64,000 nt of DNA from HTCC5015 sp051747425 (GTDB lineage Bacteria; Pseudomonadota; Gammaproteobacteria; HTCC5015): contig JBNJGD010000005.1 of assembly GCA_051747425.1 (NCBI GenBank), positions 1-64,000 of the forward strand. The letters are read 5' to 3'. The position numbers and the translations under genes are program-made. Below the pieces are notes generated by a model. The model saw only the letters and a list, made by a program, of their open reading frames with translations. It had not been told where the DNA came from and searched no databases. Position 1 is the stretch's first letter. Each line of letters starts with the position of its first letter. Below are positions 1 to 10,122 of the stretch, one piece after another.

Positions 1-2144
1 ACAATCACCGTATTGCGAAAGTCCACCGTGCGACCGTGGCCATCGGTGAGGCGCCCGTCGTCGAGTACCTGCAAGAGGATGTTGAAAACATCCGGGTGCG
101 CCTTCTCGACCTCGTCGAGCAGGATGACCGAGTAAGGCTTGCGGCGCACGGCCTCGGTCAGGTAACCGCCCTCCTCGTAACCGACATAACCGGGGGGCGC
201 ACCAATCAGGCGAGCCACGGAGTGCTTCTCCATAAACTCCGACATATCGATGCGCACCATCGCCTCTTCGGTATCGAAGAGGAACTCGGCCAGCGCCTTG
301 GTCAACTCGGTCTTGCCCACACCCGTGGGCCCGAGAAACAGGAAGGAGCCGTTGGGACGATTGGGGTCCGACAGCCCGGCGCGGGAGCGACGCACGGCGT
401 CGGATACGGCGGCAATCGCCTCGTTCTGGCCGACTACGCGCTGATGCAGGGCCTCCTCCATGCGCAGCAATTTGTCCCGCTCGCCCTCGAGCATTTTGGA
501 CACGGGAATGCCGGTCCACTTGGCCACCACTTCGGCGATTTCCTCTTCGGTGACCTTGTTGCGCAGCAGGGTGAACTCGCGCTCCTCGTCCGTTTCACTG
601 GCGGCCAGGCGCTGCTCGAGTTCGGGGATCTTGCCGTACTGCAACTCCGACATGCGCGACAGATCGCCGGCGCGGCGGGCGGTTTCCAACTCCACCCGGG
701 CCCGGTCCAGCTCCTCCTTGATGCTGGTATTGCCCTGTACAGCGGCCTTTTCCGCCTGCCAGATTTCCTCGAAGTCGGCGTACTCTTTCTCGAGCTTGTC
801 GATTTCGCTTTCGAGATCCTTCAGGCGTTTTTTGGAGGCCTCGTCGGACTCCTTGTTGAGTGCCTCGCGCTCGATCTTGAGCTGAATCAGGCGCCGCTCG
901 AGGCGATCCATCGACTCGGGCTTGGAGTCAATCTCCATGCGAATGCGACTGGCCGCCTCGTCGATCAGGTCAATCGCCTTGTCGGGCAACTGGCGGTCGG
1001 TGATGTAGCGCTGAGACAACATGGCCGCAGCGACGATGGCCGGGTCGGTGATATCCACGCCATGGTGCACCTCGTAGCGCTCCTTGAGGCCGCGCAGGAT
1101 GGCAATGGTGTCCTCGGCACTGGGCTCGTCCACCAGTACCTTCTGGAAGCGGCGCTCCAGAGCGGCGTCCTTTTCAATGTATTTGCGATACTCATCCAGA
1201 GTGGTAGCACCGATGCAGTGAAGCTCGCCGCGCGCCAGCGCCGGCTTGAGCATATTGCCCGCATCCATGGCGCCGTCGGCCTTACCCGCCCCGACCATGG
1301 TGTGAATCTCGTCGATGAACAGAATGACCTGCCCCTCCTGCTTGGCCAGGTCGTTGAGCAGCGCCTTTAAACGCTCTTCGAACTCGCCGCGGTATTTGGC
1401 ACCGGCAATCAAGGCCCCCAGGTCGAGGGACAGCAGACGCTTGTTCTTGATGCCCTCGGGCACCTCGCCGTTGACGATGCGCTGGGCCAGCCCCTCGACA
1501 ATGGCCGTCTTGCCCACGCCGGGTTCGCCGATCAGCACCGGATTGTTTTTGGTTCGGCGCTGGAGCACCTGGATGGCGCGGCGGATCTCGTCGTCGCGGC
1601 CGATCACGGGATCGATCTTGCCCTGCTCGGCGCGCTCGGTCAGGTCGGTGGTGTACTTGTCCAGGGCCTGGCGATTTTCCTCGGCATTGGCGTCGTTGAC
1701 ACTCTGTCCGCCGCGCATCTGTTCGATGGCGCGCTCCAGGGCCTTGATCTCCACGCCAGCCTGCTTGAGCAGCTCCGCGGCTTTGCCCTTGGCCTCCAGG
1801 GCCGCGAGGATAAACAACTCGCTGGAGATAAACTGGTCATCCCGCTTTTGCGACAGTTTGTCACTGATATTGAGCAGTTTGCCGGTGTCCTGGGACAGCT
1901 GAACATCGCCCTCGGCACCGCTGACCTGGGGCAGGCGATCGAGGGCTTCACCCAGTGCCGAGCGCAGGGCGTTCACATTGGCGCCCACCTGAGCCAGCAG
2001 GTGGCGCACCGCACTCTCCTGCTGGTCGAGCATGGCAGTGAGTACATGTTCAGGTTCGATAAACTGATTGTCGCGGCCGACGGCCAGGGACTGAGCATCG
2101 GCCAGTGCCATTTGAAACTTGGTGGTCAATTTGTCCATTCGCAT
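1..2144 (-). CDS. clpB: ATP-dependent disaggregase ClpB, C-terminus cut by window edge
   Basis: Hsp100 AAA+ disaggregase that rescues aggregated proteins together with DnaK/DnaJ/GrpE in the cytoplasm. About 714 codons are present of a family length near 860; the missing part is the end of the second ATPase domain. Visible in order: N-terminal Clp repeat domain (roughly residues 1-145), NBD1 with Walker A GEPGVGKT near residue 205, a long charged coiled-coil middle domain (about 410-520), and NBD2 with Walker A GPTGVGKT near residue 605 followed by the GYVGYEEGG pore region. The coiled-coil M domain separates ClpB from ClpA. The ATG at 2144 (MRMDKLT) has GAGGAG seven bases upstream. The next gene, pgeF, lies upstream on the same strand, about 230 bases away. 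Confidence 0.97.
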   Translation of the reverse strand, partial: MRMDKLTTKFQMALADAQSLAVGRDNQFIEPEHVLTAMLDQQESAVRHLLAQVGANVNALRSALGEALDRLPQVSGAEGDVQLSQDTGKLLNISDKLSQKRDDQFISSELFILAALEAKGKAAELLKQAGVEIKALERAIEQMRGGQSVNDANAEENRQALDKYTTDLTERAEQGKIDPVIGRDDEIRRAIQVLQRRTKNNPVLIGEPGVGKTAIVEGLAQRIVNGEVPEGIKNKRLLSLDLGALIAGAKYRGEFEERLKALLNDLAKQEGQVILFIDEIHTMVGAGKADGAMDAGNMLKPALARGELHCIGATTLDEYRKYIEKDAALERRFQKVLVDEPSAEDTIAILRGLKERYEVHHGVDITDPAIVAAAMLSQRYITDRQLPDKAIDLIDEAASRIRMEIDSKPESMDRLERRLIQLKIEREALNKESDEASKKRLKDLESEIDKLEKEYADFEEIWQAEKAAVQGNTSIKEELDRARVELETARRAGDLSRMSELQYGKIPELEQRLAASETDEEREFTLLRNKVTEEEIAEVVAKWTGIPVSKMLEGERDKLLRMEEALHQRVVGQNEAIAAVSDAVRRSRAGLSDPNRPNGSFLFLGPTGVGKTELTKALAEFLFDTEEAMVRIDMSEFMEKHSVARLIGAPPGYVGYEEGGYLTEAVRRKPYSVILLDEVEKAHPDVFNILLQVLDDGRLTDGHGRTVDFRNTVI

Positions 2145-2179
2145 GTGCGAACTCCTCTATTCGTTGTCTATGTCTCCAT

Positions 2180-2207
2180 AGATAAGGGAGTTTAGTCCGC
2201 TTTCAAT
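2180..2207 (-). promoter_or_regulatory. Candidate heat-shock-type promoter of clpB
   Basis: On the minus strand, about 35-60 bases before the clpB ATG, CATTGAAA is followed after 12 bases by CCCTTATCT. This resembles a sigma-32 promoter (CTTGAAA, then CCCCATNT), as expected for clpB. The same stretch can be read as a weak sigma-70 promoter (TTGAAA, 16 bases, TATCTA), so the sigma factor is uncertain. Confidence 0.4.
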
Positions 2208-2242
2208 GGCCGGGGGCAAAATGACCAAAACCCGGAGTCATG

Positions 2243-2354
2243 ACACAGAGCTCACTGAGAACACAGAGGGATATTTATCGCTCAGGGGGAACGCCGGACT
2301 GCTGTCCTCTCACAAGGCCTCTGTGCACTCTGTGGCCTCTGAGATCTCTGTGTT
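2243..2354. repeat. Imperfect inverted repeat rich in CACAGAG/CTCTGTG
   Basis: Two 26-base arms, 2243-2268 and 2329-2354, match in inverted orientation at 21 of 26 positions. They are built from repeated CACAGAG / CTCTGTG units around a 60-base loop. It fills the pgeF-clpB gap. The unit structure suggests a dispersed intergenic repeat rather than a terminator, as there is no T tract after either arm. Confidence 0.6.
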
Positions 2355-2372
2355 TTCACTACCCAAGCCTCT

Positions 2373-3122
2373 TTAGAGTGACTCAAACCAGATCAGGCTG
2401 GCCATGCGGCCGGTCTGGCCGTCGCGACGGTAGGAGTAGAAGCGTTCGGCGTCGCTGTGGGTGCAATAATCACCGCCGTAGATGTAGCCAATGCCGGCGG
2501 CTTGAAGACGCAGGCGGGCCAGCTGGTAAATATCCGCCAGCCAGTGACTCTCATCACGCTGCTTGAAACAGGCCTCGGCCGCGGGCTGCCAGGTGACAAA
2601 GGCCTCGACCACCTCCGCCCCCACTTCAAAAGCCGCGGGGCCAATGGCTGGGCCCAGCCAGGCCATGAGCGTTTGAGGGCGGGTGTTCATGGCCGCCACC
2701 GTGTTCTCCAGCACGCCCGCCGCCAGGCCTCGCCAGCCGGCGTGGGCGGCGCCGATCGCCCGGCCCTTCTGGTCGCACAGCAACACCGGGAGACAGTCGG
2801 CCGTGAGTACCGCACAAGCGCCCGCTTCAAAGGCGACGGCGGCGTCGGCCGGTTCACCCTCATCTATCTGGGCAATGTTCACCACACGCTGGCCGTGTAC
2901 CTGGTTGAGCCAACGGGGTGGCAGGGGCAGGCCCAGTTCGCGTTCCAGCCAGGCCCGGTGATCGGCTACGATCCGGGGGTCGTCCCCCACATGGTCGCCG
3001 AGGTTAAAGTCGTCAAAAGGCGCTGCACTTGCCGTGCCCAGGCCCTGTGGGCGGCGCGTGGTAGTCACCGCACGAACACCCCGGGGCAACGGCCAGTCCG
3101 GTTTTATCCAGTCACTACTCAT
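2373..3122 (-). CDS. pgeF: Peptidoglycan editing factor PgeF (YfiH, laccase-domain family)
   Basis: A 249-residue protein of the DUF152/YfiH family, cytoplasmic enzymes that hydrolyse wrongly built UDP-MurNAc-dipeptides and keep L-Ala at position 1 of the stem peptide. The family's metal-binding signature is visible: His in NQVHG, Cys in TADCLPVLL and His in AAHAGWRG, with the AIGPAAFEV segment after it. The reading frame is open further upstream, but MSSDWIKPD is the likely start because it aligns with family N-termini and overlaps the rluD stop by 8 bases. The rluD-pgeF-clpB order is common in gammaproteobacteria and suggests co-transcription with rluD. Confidence 0.93.
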   Translation of the reverse strand: MSSDWIKPDWPLPRGVRAVTTTRRPQGLGTASAAPFDDFNLGDHVGDDPRIVADHRAWLERELGLPLPPRWLNQVHGQRVVNIAQIDEGEPADAAVAFEAGACAVLTADCLPVLLCDQKGRAIGAAHAGWRGLAAGVLENTVAAMNTRPQTLMAWLGPAIGPAAFEVGAEVVEAFVTWQPAAEACFKQRDESHWLADIYQLARLRLQAAGIGYIYGGDYCTHSDAERFYSYRRDGQTGRMASLIWFESL

Positions 3123-4152
3123 CGGTGTAGACCACCTCGACATCGTAGTCGTCTTCGTCCCAATCATCCCAGTCGTCGTCTTCGCTCTCCGTGTCGGGAA
3201 TTTCCCCGGCGTCCTGTTCCAGCAGAAACAGCAATTCGTCCATGTCTTCGGGCAGGGGCGCCTGCCAGCGCAGGGACTCGCCACTGTCGGGGTGAATCAG
3301 GCCCAGTTCCGCAGCGTGCAATGCCTGTCGATCGAACTGTTCAAGGCACTGGTACAGCTCGTCGTCAATGTCCCCCGGAAGCCGCCGGCGACCGCCGTAG
3401 ACCGGGTCGCCCACCAGCGGGAAACCGATGTGGGCCATGTGTACGCGAATCTGGTGGGTACGCCCGGTTTCCAGCTGGCAGCGCAAATGGCTGTGGTGGC
3501 GAAAGCGGCCCTCGACGCGATAGTGGGTCACCGCCGGTTTACCTCCAACCTGGCGGACCGCCATTTTCTTGCGGTCCCCCGGATGGCGGCCGATATTGCC
3601 CTCGACGGCGCCGCCGGCAATCACCCGGCCAAAGACTACGGCGTCGTACACCCGACTTACCGTGCGCGCCTGCAACTGCTCAACCAGGGATTTATGGGCG
3701 GCGTGGTGACGCGCCACCACCAGCAGGCCCGAAGTCTCCTTGTCGAGCCGGTGAACAATCCCCGAACGCGGCACCGAGGCCAGGCCGGGATCGTAATGCA
3801 AAAGGGCATTCTGCAGGGTCCCGTCGGGGTTGCCGGCGGCGGGATGCACCACCATACCGGCGGGCTTGTTCACCACCAGCAGTGCCTCGTCCCGGTAGAC
3901 AATATCCAGAGGAATGTCCTGGGGCTCCACCGAACCGCTCAGGTCCTCCTCCTCGGGAAACTCGGCGGTCAGCCGCTCGCCGCCATCGACTTTTTGTTTG
4001 CCTGGCCAGACCTGGCCGTCGATGTGCACGCAGCCCTCCTTCAACCACTGTTGAAGGCGACTGCGGGAAAAGTCGGGGAACAGCTTGGACAATACCTTGT
4101 CCAAGCGCTGCCCGGCGAGTTCTTCTGGAACTGTGAGATCGTGTTCTGTCAT
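3115..4152 (-). CDS. rluD: 23S rRNA pseudouridine synthase RluD
   Basis: Isomerises uridines of helix 69 in 23S rRNA (positions 1911, 1915 and 1917 in E. coli). An N-terminal S4 RNA-binding domain (GQRLDKVLSKLFPDFSRSRL) is followed by the RluA-type catalytic domain with HRLDKETSG, whose Asp is the catalytic residue, and the GRTHQIRVH motif. The last about 25 residues are very acidic (EDDDWDDWDEDDYD), an extension not found in E. coli RluD. An upstream ATG at 4194 would add 14 residues; the inner ATG (MTEHDLT) was chosen because it matches family length and leaves 67 bases for the divergent bamD promoter. pgeF follows with an 8-base overlap. Confidence 0.93.
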   Translation of the reverse strand: MTEHDLTVPEELAGQRLDKVLSKLFPDFSRSRLQQWLKEGCVHIDGQVWPGKQKVDGGERLTAEFPEEEDLSGSVEPQDIPLDIVYRDEALLVVNKPAGMVVHPAAGNPDGTLQNALLHYDPGLASVPRSGIVHRLDKETSGLLVVARHHAAHKSLVEQLQARTVSRVYDAVVFGRVIAGGAVEGNIGRHPGDRKKMAVRQVGGKPAVTHYRVEGRFRHHSHLRCQLETGRTHQIRVHMAHIGFPLVGDPVYGGRRRLPGDIDDELYQCLEQFDRQALHAAELGLIHPDSGESLRWQAPLPEDMDELLFLLEQDAGEIPDTESEDDDWDDWDEDDYDVEVVYTDE

Positions 4153-4219
4153 GGGGCCGCTTTCGGTTACAATGTTCGCTTGGTTTGAATTCATCCACCA
4201 TTATATAGAAGCCGGACAC

Positions 4220-4978
4220 ATGACGCCGACCACCCGACGAACCCCGACCCTTCTGATCGCCCTTTTGGCCCTGTTCGCCCTCGGTGGCTGCGCCTCGAGC
4301 ATTGACGAACTCGACCGCTGGGACGAGGTCCGCCTTTACCAGGAAGCCAAAAGCGCCCTGACCCGGGGCGAATTCCAGACCGCTATTCGCCGTTTGGAAA
4401 CGCTCAATGCCCGCTATCCCTTTGACGACTACGCCATTCAGGGGCAGCTGGACTTGATGTACGCCTACTATAGGGCCATGCGCAGCGAGGATGTGATCTC
4501 CACCGCCCAGCGCTTTGCCCGCCTCAACCCCACACACCCCCGGGTGGACTACGCACTGTATATGCAGGGGCTGGCCGACTTCGATCGCAACATTTCCTTT
4601 CTTCAACGCTGGTTTCCCCGCGATCCCAGCGACTACGAGCTGCCCGTATTGGAGCGCTCCCTTAACGCCTTTTCGGAACTGGTGCGCCGCTTTCCCGAGA
4701 GCGAGTACGCCGCCGATGCCCAGCAGCGGAGTCTCTACCTGAGAAACCAGATGGCCGAGGCCTGCATCGATCGCGCCCACTGGTACATCCGCCGAGAGGC
4801 CTGGCTCTCTGCCAGCCAGCGAGCCCAACAGTGCATTCAGCGTTTCAACGGCGCCCCCTCAGTGGAGGCCGCCCCAGCCATCATGGCTGAAGGTTACCGC
4901 CAGCTGGGCATGGACGACCTGGCCGCCACGGCCGAAGGCCATGCCCTGGCACCAGTGCCATCCGGAAAACCTGAGTAA
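4220..4978 (+). CDS. bamD: Outer-membrane assembly lipoprotein BamD (ComL)
   Basis: Essential lipoprotein of the BAM complex that inserts beta-barrel proteins into the outer membrane. The 252-residue product has a lipoprotein signal peptide with lipobox ALGGC, so lipid is attached at Cys24, followed by tetratricopeptide-type helices (for example ALTRGEFQTAIRRLETL). The segment FPRDPSDYELPVLERS is typical of BamD. It is transcribed divergently from rluD, as in Pseudomonas and relatives. The ATG was chosen because the signal peptide begins there; the frame is open upstream but crosses into rluD. Confidence 0.95.
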   Translation: MTPTTRRTPTLLIALLALFALGGCASSIDELDRWDEVRLYQEAKSALTRGEFQTAIRRLETLNARYPFDDYAIQGQLDLMYAYYRAMRSEDVISTAQRFARLNPTHPRVDYALYMQGLADFDRNISFLQRWFPRDPSDYELPVLERSLNAFSELVRRFPESEYAADAQQRSLYLRNQMAEACIDRAHWYIRREAWLSASQRAQQCIQRFNGAPSVEAAPAIMAEGYRQLGMDDLAATAEGHALAPVPSGKPE

Positions 4979-5024
4979 GTGAGCCTGCCACTCGCGGTAA
5001 TACACGCACCTGGGCCTAAAAAGA

Positions 5025-6647
5025 CTAGCGCCAGAAACCGCTGGTGATGGGGTAGCGGCGCTCGCGACCAAAGGCACAGGGTGTCACCTTGGGACCGGGG
5101 GCGGCTTGGCGGCGCTTGTACTCGTTGAGATTGACCCGGCGGACAGTGTCCTTTACCGCCGCCTCGTCAAATCCTTTGGCGACAATATCCGCCGGCGATT
5201 GGGCCTGTTCGATGTAGAGCGCCAGAATTTGATCGAGCACTTCATAGGGCGGCAGGGAATCCTCGTCCTTCTGGTCGGGCGCCAGCTCCGCCGAGGGCGG
5301 CCGGTCAATGATTCGTTGCGGAATCGTTTCGCCGTCGCGGTTGCGCCACTCACACAATTCAAACACCCGGGTTTTGCTGACATCCTTGAGCGGGGCATAA
5401 CCACCCACCATATCCCCGTAGAGCGTCGAGTAACCCACCGCGTACTCGCTCTTGTTGCCGGTGGGCAACACCAGCCAGCCGCGCTTGTTGGAAACGGCCA
5501 TCAACAGCGTGCCGCGAATACGCGCCTGCAGATTCTCCTCGGCGGTGTCCACCGGCGCGTCTCCAAACAGGGGCGCAAGGCCGTCGAGCATGGTGTGAAA
5601 GCTGTCCTCGATGGAAACCCGGTGGCAATCCACACCAAAGTTGGCGGCGATGCGGTCGGCGTCCTCCAGGCTCATCTGCGATGTGTAACGCGAGGGCATC
5701 ATGATGGCATGCACGCGCTCACTGCCCAGGGCGTCCACCGCAACCGCCAACACCAGTGCCGAGTCGATCCCTCCGGAGAGGCCGAGCACCACACCGGGAA
5801 AACCGTTTTTATCGATGTAGTCGCGCAGACCCGTCACCAGGGCTGTATAGAGCTCCTCACACCCCCCCGGTGCCGGCGCCGGAGGCCGATCGCATTGCCA
5901 GCGGCCGCCATTCAAGCTCAGGGACAAACGGGCATCGGCGCAAGCCGGGGCGCGGGCCACCAGCGCGCCACGCTCATCGGTGGCAAAGCTGCCGCCATCA
6001 AACACCACTTCGTCCTGGCCACCCCACAAATTCACATAGGCCACCGCCAGCCCGGTCTCTTCGGCCCGCTGACGGGCCGTAGTCTCGCGCTCGGCCTGCT
6101 TGCCCACATGAAAGGGCGATGCGTTGAGGGAGAGAATGGCCTCGGCGCCCGCCTCGGCGAGGTCGGCGCTCGGCTGGGGCCGCCAGAGGTCTTCGCACAG
6201 ACAGAGGCCAATACGGCGCCCGCCGACATCGACCAGGCCGGGCTCCTGACCTTCACTGAAATAGCGGCGTTCATCGAATACACCGTAGTTCGGCAACACG
6301 CGTTTGCGGTAAACCGATTTCAATTCACCCGCCTGCACCAGTACCGCAACATTGTATAGTCGGCCCTCGGCGCGCCGGGGTACCCCGACCAGAAAGGTTT
6401 GCTGCGGACAGCGCCGGGCCAGAGCCTCGAGCCGCTCGTCCACTTCGTCGAGAAAAGCCGGGCGGTTGAGCAAGTCCTCGGGCGGGTAACCAGTCAGGGC
6501 CAACTCGGGGAAGACCACCAGATCGGACGCCACACTCTGCTCCAGGGCCTGAACGATAGCGTCTGTATTGGCCTGCAAGTCGCCCACTTTGGGGTTGAAC
6601 TGGATCAGCTCTATGCGCAGGGGCAAGGGTTCGTTACGCGTGTTCAT
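5025..6647 (-). CDS. nadE: Glutamine-dependent NAD+ synthetase
   Basis: Converts nicotinate adenine dinucleotide to NAD+ using ATP and glutamine, the last step of NAD synthesis. The 540 residues hold an N-terminal nitrilase-type glutaminase domain with the Glu-Lys-Cys triad visible at E48 (FPELALTG), K115 (YRKRVLPN) and C151 (CEDLW). The C-terminal N-type ATP pyrophosphatase domain carries SGGIDSA at 291-297. The two-domain architecture means it can use glutamine rather than free ammonia only. It sits alone on the minus strand between convergent bamD and divergent plus-strand genes. Length and motifs are intact. Confidence 0.96.
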   Translation of the reverse strand: MNTRNEPLPLRIELIQFNPKVGDLQANTDAIVQALEQSVASDLVVFPELALTGYPPEDLLNRPAFLDEVDERLEALARRCPQQTFLVGVPRRAEGRLYNVAVLVQAGELKSVYRKRVLPNYGVFDERRYFSEGQEPGLVDVGGRRIGLCLCEDLWRPQPSADLAEAGAEAILSLNASPFHVGKQAERETTARQRAEETGLAVAYVNLWGGQDEVVFDGGSFATDERGALVARAPACADARLSLSLNGGRWQCDRPPAPAPGGCEELYTALVTGLRDYIDKNGFPGVVLGLSGGIDSALVLAVAVDALGSERVHAIMMPSRYTSQMSLEDADRIAANFGVDCHRVSIEDSFHTMLDGLAPLFGDAPVDTAEENLQARIRGTLLMAVSNKRGWLVLPTGNKSEYAVGYSTLYGDMVGGYAPLKDVSKTRVFELCEWRNRDGETIPQRIIDRPPSAELAPDQKDEDSLPPYEVLDQILALYIEQAQSPADIVAKGFDEAAVKDTVRRVNLNEYKRRQAAPGPKVTPCAFGRERRYPITSGFWR

Positions 6648-6722
6648 GGGGCTTATTGTCTTGCCACGGGGGCGGTTGTAAAGTGATGCGCTATTGTCTT
6701 AGATAAACCCGGGCGAGGCAAA

Positions 6723-7001
6723 ATGCCAAGACTGATTCTGTTAGTACTGCTCGTGGGCGCCGGTTGGTGGCTGGTACAAAGCCTCCGCCGCCAGCTCGGG
6801 CAGAGCGATCGCGAGCCGCCCAATCAGGGGGGCGAGGGGAAACCGCCACAGGGCGAGAAGCTGGTGGCCTGCGAGGAGTGCGGGCTCCACCTGCCCCTGG
6901 GCGAGGCCACCCGGCTGCAACAACCAGGCCCCGATGGCGACGAAGTGCGCTATTTTTGCGGGCGGGAACACCAGCTGAACTGGCAACGACACCATGATTA
7001 G
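6723..7001 (+). CDS. PP0621-family small protein
   Basis: A 92-residue protein of unknown function, found next to pilS in Pseudomonas and relatives. It has an N-terminal hydrophobic segment (LILLVLLVGAGWWLV, likely one membrane span or an uncleaved signal anchor), a charged linker, and a C-terminal part with three cysteines (CEECGLHLP and YFCGREH) that looks like a small metal-binding module. The pilS ATG lies inside its end (8-base overlap), so the two are probably translated together. Family name is from recognition of the conserved cysteines and context. Confidence 0.85.
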   Translation: MPRLILLVLLVGAGWWLVQSLRRQLGQSDREPPNQGGEGKPPQGEKLVACEECGLHLPLGEATRLQQPGPDGDEVRYFCGREHQLNWQRHHD

Positions 7002-8550
7002 CCCACCCAGTACGCCCTGGCACTCGCTGCGGTTGCTGAGCCTGTATCGACTGCTGGTCAGCCTGGTGCTCCTGGCCGTAGCCCCCTCGCAATACACCTT
7101 TGACCTGATGGGGCAATCCCAGCCCCTGATGTACACCGGGGTTGCCATCAGCTACCTGGTGCTCAGTATCTTCTGGCTGGCCGCCACACACTATTACCGC
7201 TACGGCTTCCACCTGCAGCTCTACTTCCAGTTCGCCACCGATGTCGCCCTGATAACGGCGATGATGCACGCCAGCGGCGGCCTCTCCAGCGGCCTGGGAA
7301 TTCTTCTGGCCGTCAGTATCGCCGCCGCCAGCACCCTGGTGCGGGGCATCATGCCCTACTTCCTCGCCGCCATTGCCACACTGGCCATGCTGTTCGATAC
7401 CCTTCTGCTCGGCGGCGAGCCCTCCAGTGCCGCCTACACGGCAAGCGGCGCCCTGGGCGCCGGCCTCTTCGGCGTGGCCCTGATCGCGCGCCTGCTCAGC
7501 CGCCGCCTGGAGGAGAGCGAGGCCCTGGCCAGCGCCCGCCAGAGACAACTACTCAGCCTCGAGCAGCTCAATGAAAAAATCATCGAACAGTTTGAAAACG
7601 GAGTGATTGCGGTCGACGCCGACCACCGGGTGCAATTGATCAACCACACCGCCGAATCCATGCTCCAGTTGCCATCCCAGTCCCGGGCACACCTTTCGGC
7701 ACTCTCACCAGCACTCGATGAGGCGCTGAAAAGCTGGAAGCAATCATCAAAATCGCCGCCCGAGCGTTTGCAGTTCATTGGTAGCCGCTACGAAATCCAG
7801 CCCAGTTTCATGACTCTGGACGAAACAACCCGGGATGTATTGATTACGCTCACCGACACTTCCGAGCTGGCCAAGGAAATGCAGGACCAGAAACTCGCCT
7901 CCCTGGGTCGCCTGACCGCGAGTATTGCCCACGAGATCCGCAACCCGCTGTCGGCCATCAACCACGCCGCACAATTACTCAAAGAATCGCCGGAACTCGG
8001 CGCCGATGATCACCGGCTTACCGATATTGTCACCCAGCAGTCCAGGCGTCTGAATGCCATGGTGGAAAACATCATGCAGCTCTCGCGCAAAAACAAGTCG
8101 ACACCGGAGCATATTGATCTCGACAGCTGGCTGGGGACTTTCCGCATCGACTTCTGTCGCGACAGCGGCCTTTCAGGACGGCATTTTTTTCTCAATATCG
8201 CCACCCCCCACCAGCAAACCCTGTTCGACCCCGGGCAACTGCACCAGGTGCTGTGGAACCTCTGCGCCAACAGCGTCAAATACGGTCAGAGCGCGGATGG
8301 CCACACCCGCATTCACATTGATTGCCTCAGGGACAAGGAGGGCATCCTGAAGCTCCATATTTACGACGAGGGTCCCGGCATACCGGGAGAAATCGCCGGG
8401 CACATTTTTGAACCCTTCTACACCACCAGCAGTGCCAGCTCAGGCCTGGGGCTCTACATTGCCCACGAGCTGTGCGCTTTCAACCACGCCCAATTGTCGT
8501 ATCATCTGAACCACAAAGGCGGGGGGTACTTTGCCCTGCGTCTGCCCTAG
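6994..8550 (+). CDS. pilS: Type IV pilus sensor histidine kinase PilS
   Basis: Inner-membrane kinase of the PilS/PilR two-component system that controls pilin transcription. The 518 residues contain about six N-terminal membrane segments (to about residue 170), a PAS-like region (about 200-290), a HisKA domain with SIAHEIRNPL, where His313 is the phosphorylation site, and an HATPase domain (NSVKYG N-box, DEGPGIP, GLGLYIA). In Pseudomonas, PilS senses pilin in the membrane through its transmembrane part. pilR follows 17 bases after the stop, so the pair is an operon. Confidence 0.95.
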   Translation: MISPPSTPWHSLRLLSLYRLLVSLVLLAVAPSQYTFDLMGQSQPLMYTGVAISYLVLSIFWLAATHYYRYGFHLQLYFQFATDVALITAMMHASGGLSSGLGILLAVSIAAASTLVRGIMPYFLAAIATLAMLFDTLLLGGEPSSAAYTASGALGAGLFGVALIARLLSRRLEESEALASARQRQLLSLEQLNEKIIEQFENGVIAVDADHRVQLINHTAESMLQLPSQSRAHLSALSPALDEALKSWKQSSKSPPERLQFIGSRYEIQPSFMTLDETTRDVLITLTDTSELAKEMQDQKLASLGRLTASIAHEIRNPLSAINHAAQLLKESPELGADDHRLTDIVTQQSRRLNAMVENIMQLSRKNKSTPEHIDLDSWLGTFRIDFCRDSGLSGRHFFLNIATPHQQTLFDPGQLHQVLWNLCANSVKYGQSADGHTRIHIDCLRDKEGILKLHIYDEGPGIPGEIAGHIFEPFYTTSSASSGLGLYIAHELCAFNHAQLSYHLNHKGGGYFALRLP

Positions 8551-8567
8551 AGAGTATGTAATTGAAT

Positions 8568-9908
<1,341 letters not shown>

Positions 9909-9928
9909 CCCCCTATATTGCCACTTAT

Positions 9929-9943
9929 TGTCACACTGTGACA
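9929..9943. promoter_or_regulatory. Palindrome upstream of the pilin promoter, candidate PilR site
   Basis: TGTCACA-C-TGTGACA is a perfect 7+7 palindrome, about 85-100 bases before the sigma-54 promoter of the first pilin gene. NtrC-type activators bind upstream inverted sites at such distances, and TGTC elements are described for PilR in Pseudomonas. Assignment to PilR is inferred from position. Confidence 0.5.
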
Positions 9944-10026
9944 CTTTTCGTCAGTCACCCGGCTTACAATACGAGAGCGCAAGACACAAAAAGCCGGTTT
10001 GAGCGGTTTTAAGCAAATGTAAAAAG

Positions 10027-10043
10027 TTGGCACGGCTTCTGCA
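10027..10043 (+). promoter_or_regulatory. Sigma-54 promoter of the first pilin gene
   Basis: TTGGCACGGCTTCTGCA matches the -24/-12 consensus TGGCACG-N4-TTGCA at all but one position, with GG and GC at the required spacing. Transcription should start near 10054, leaving a leader of about 70 bases. pilSR lies immediately upstream. Confidence 0.85.
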
Positions 10044-10080
10044 TTTATTGCAGACAAGGTCGCCCGAGGTGGCCAACCCC

Positions 10081-10098
10081 TTGTCAGGCTACTGACAA
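10081..10098. promoter_or_regulatory. Perfect inverted repeat in the pilin leader
   Basis: TTGTCAG-GCTA-CTGACAA lies between the predicted transcript start and the ribosome-binding site of the pilin gene. It can be an RNA hairpin or a protein-binding site. No T tract follows, so it is not a terminator. Confidence 0.5.
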
Positions 10099-10122
10099 AT
10101 TACAAACTTAGGAGATCTAGAC

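Noticed and set aside
36..1370. Long rightward open frame of 444 codons
   Set aside because: Antisense shadow of clpB, caused by high GC; no family resemblance and the clpB frame is complete with all motifs.
2457..4136. Rightward open frame of 559 codons
   Set aside because: Antisense to pgeF and rluD, low-complexity Arg/Pro-rich translation, no start signal.
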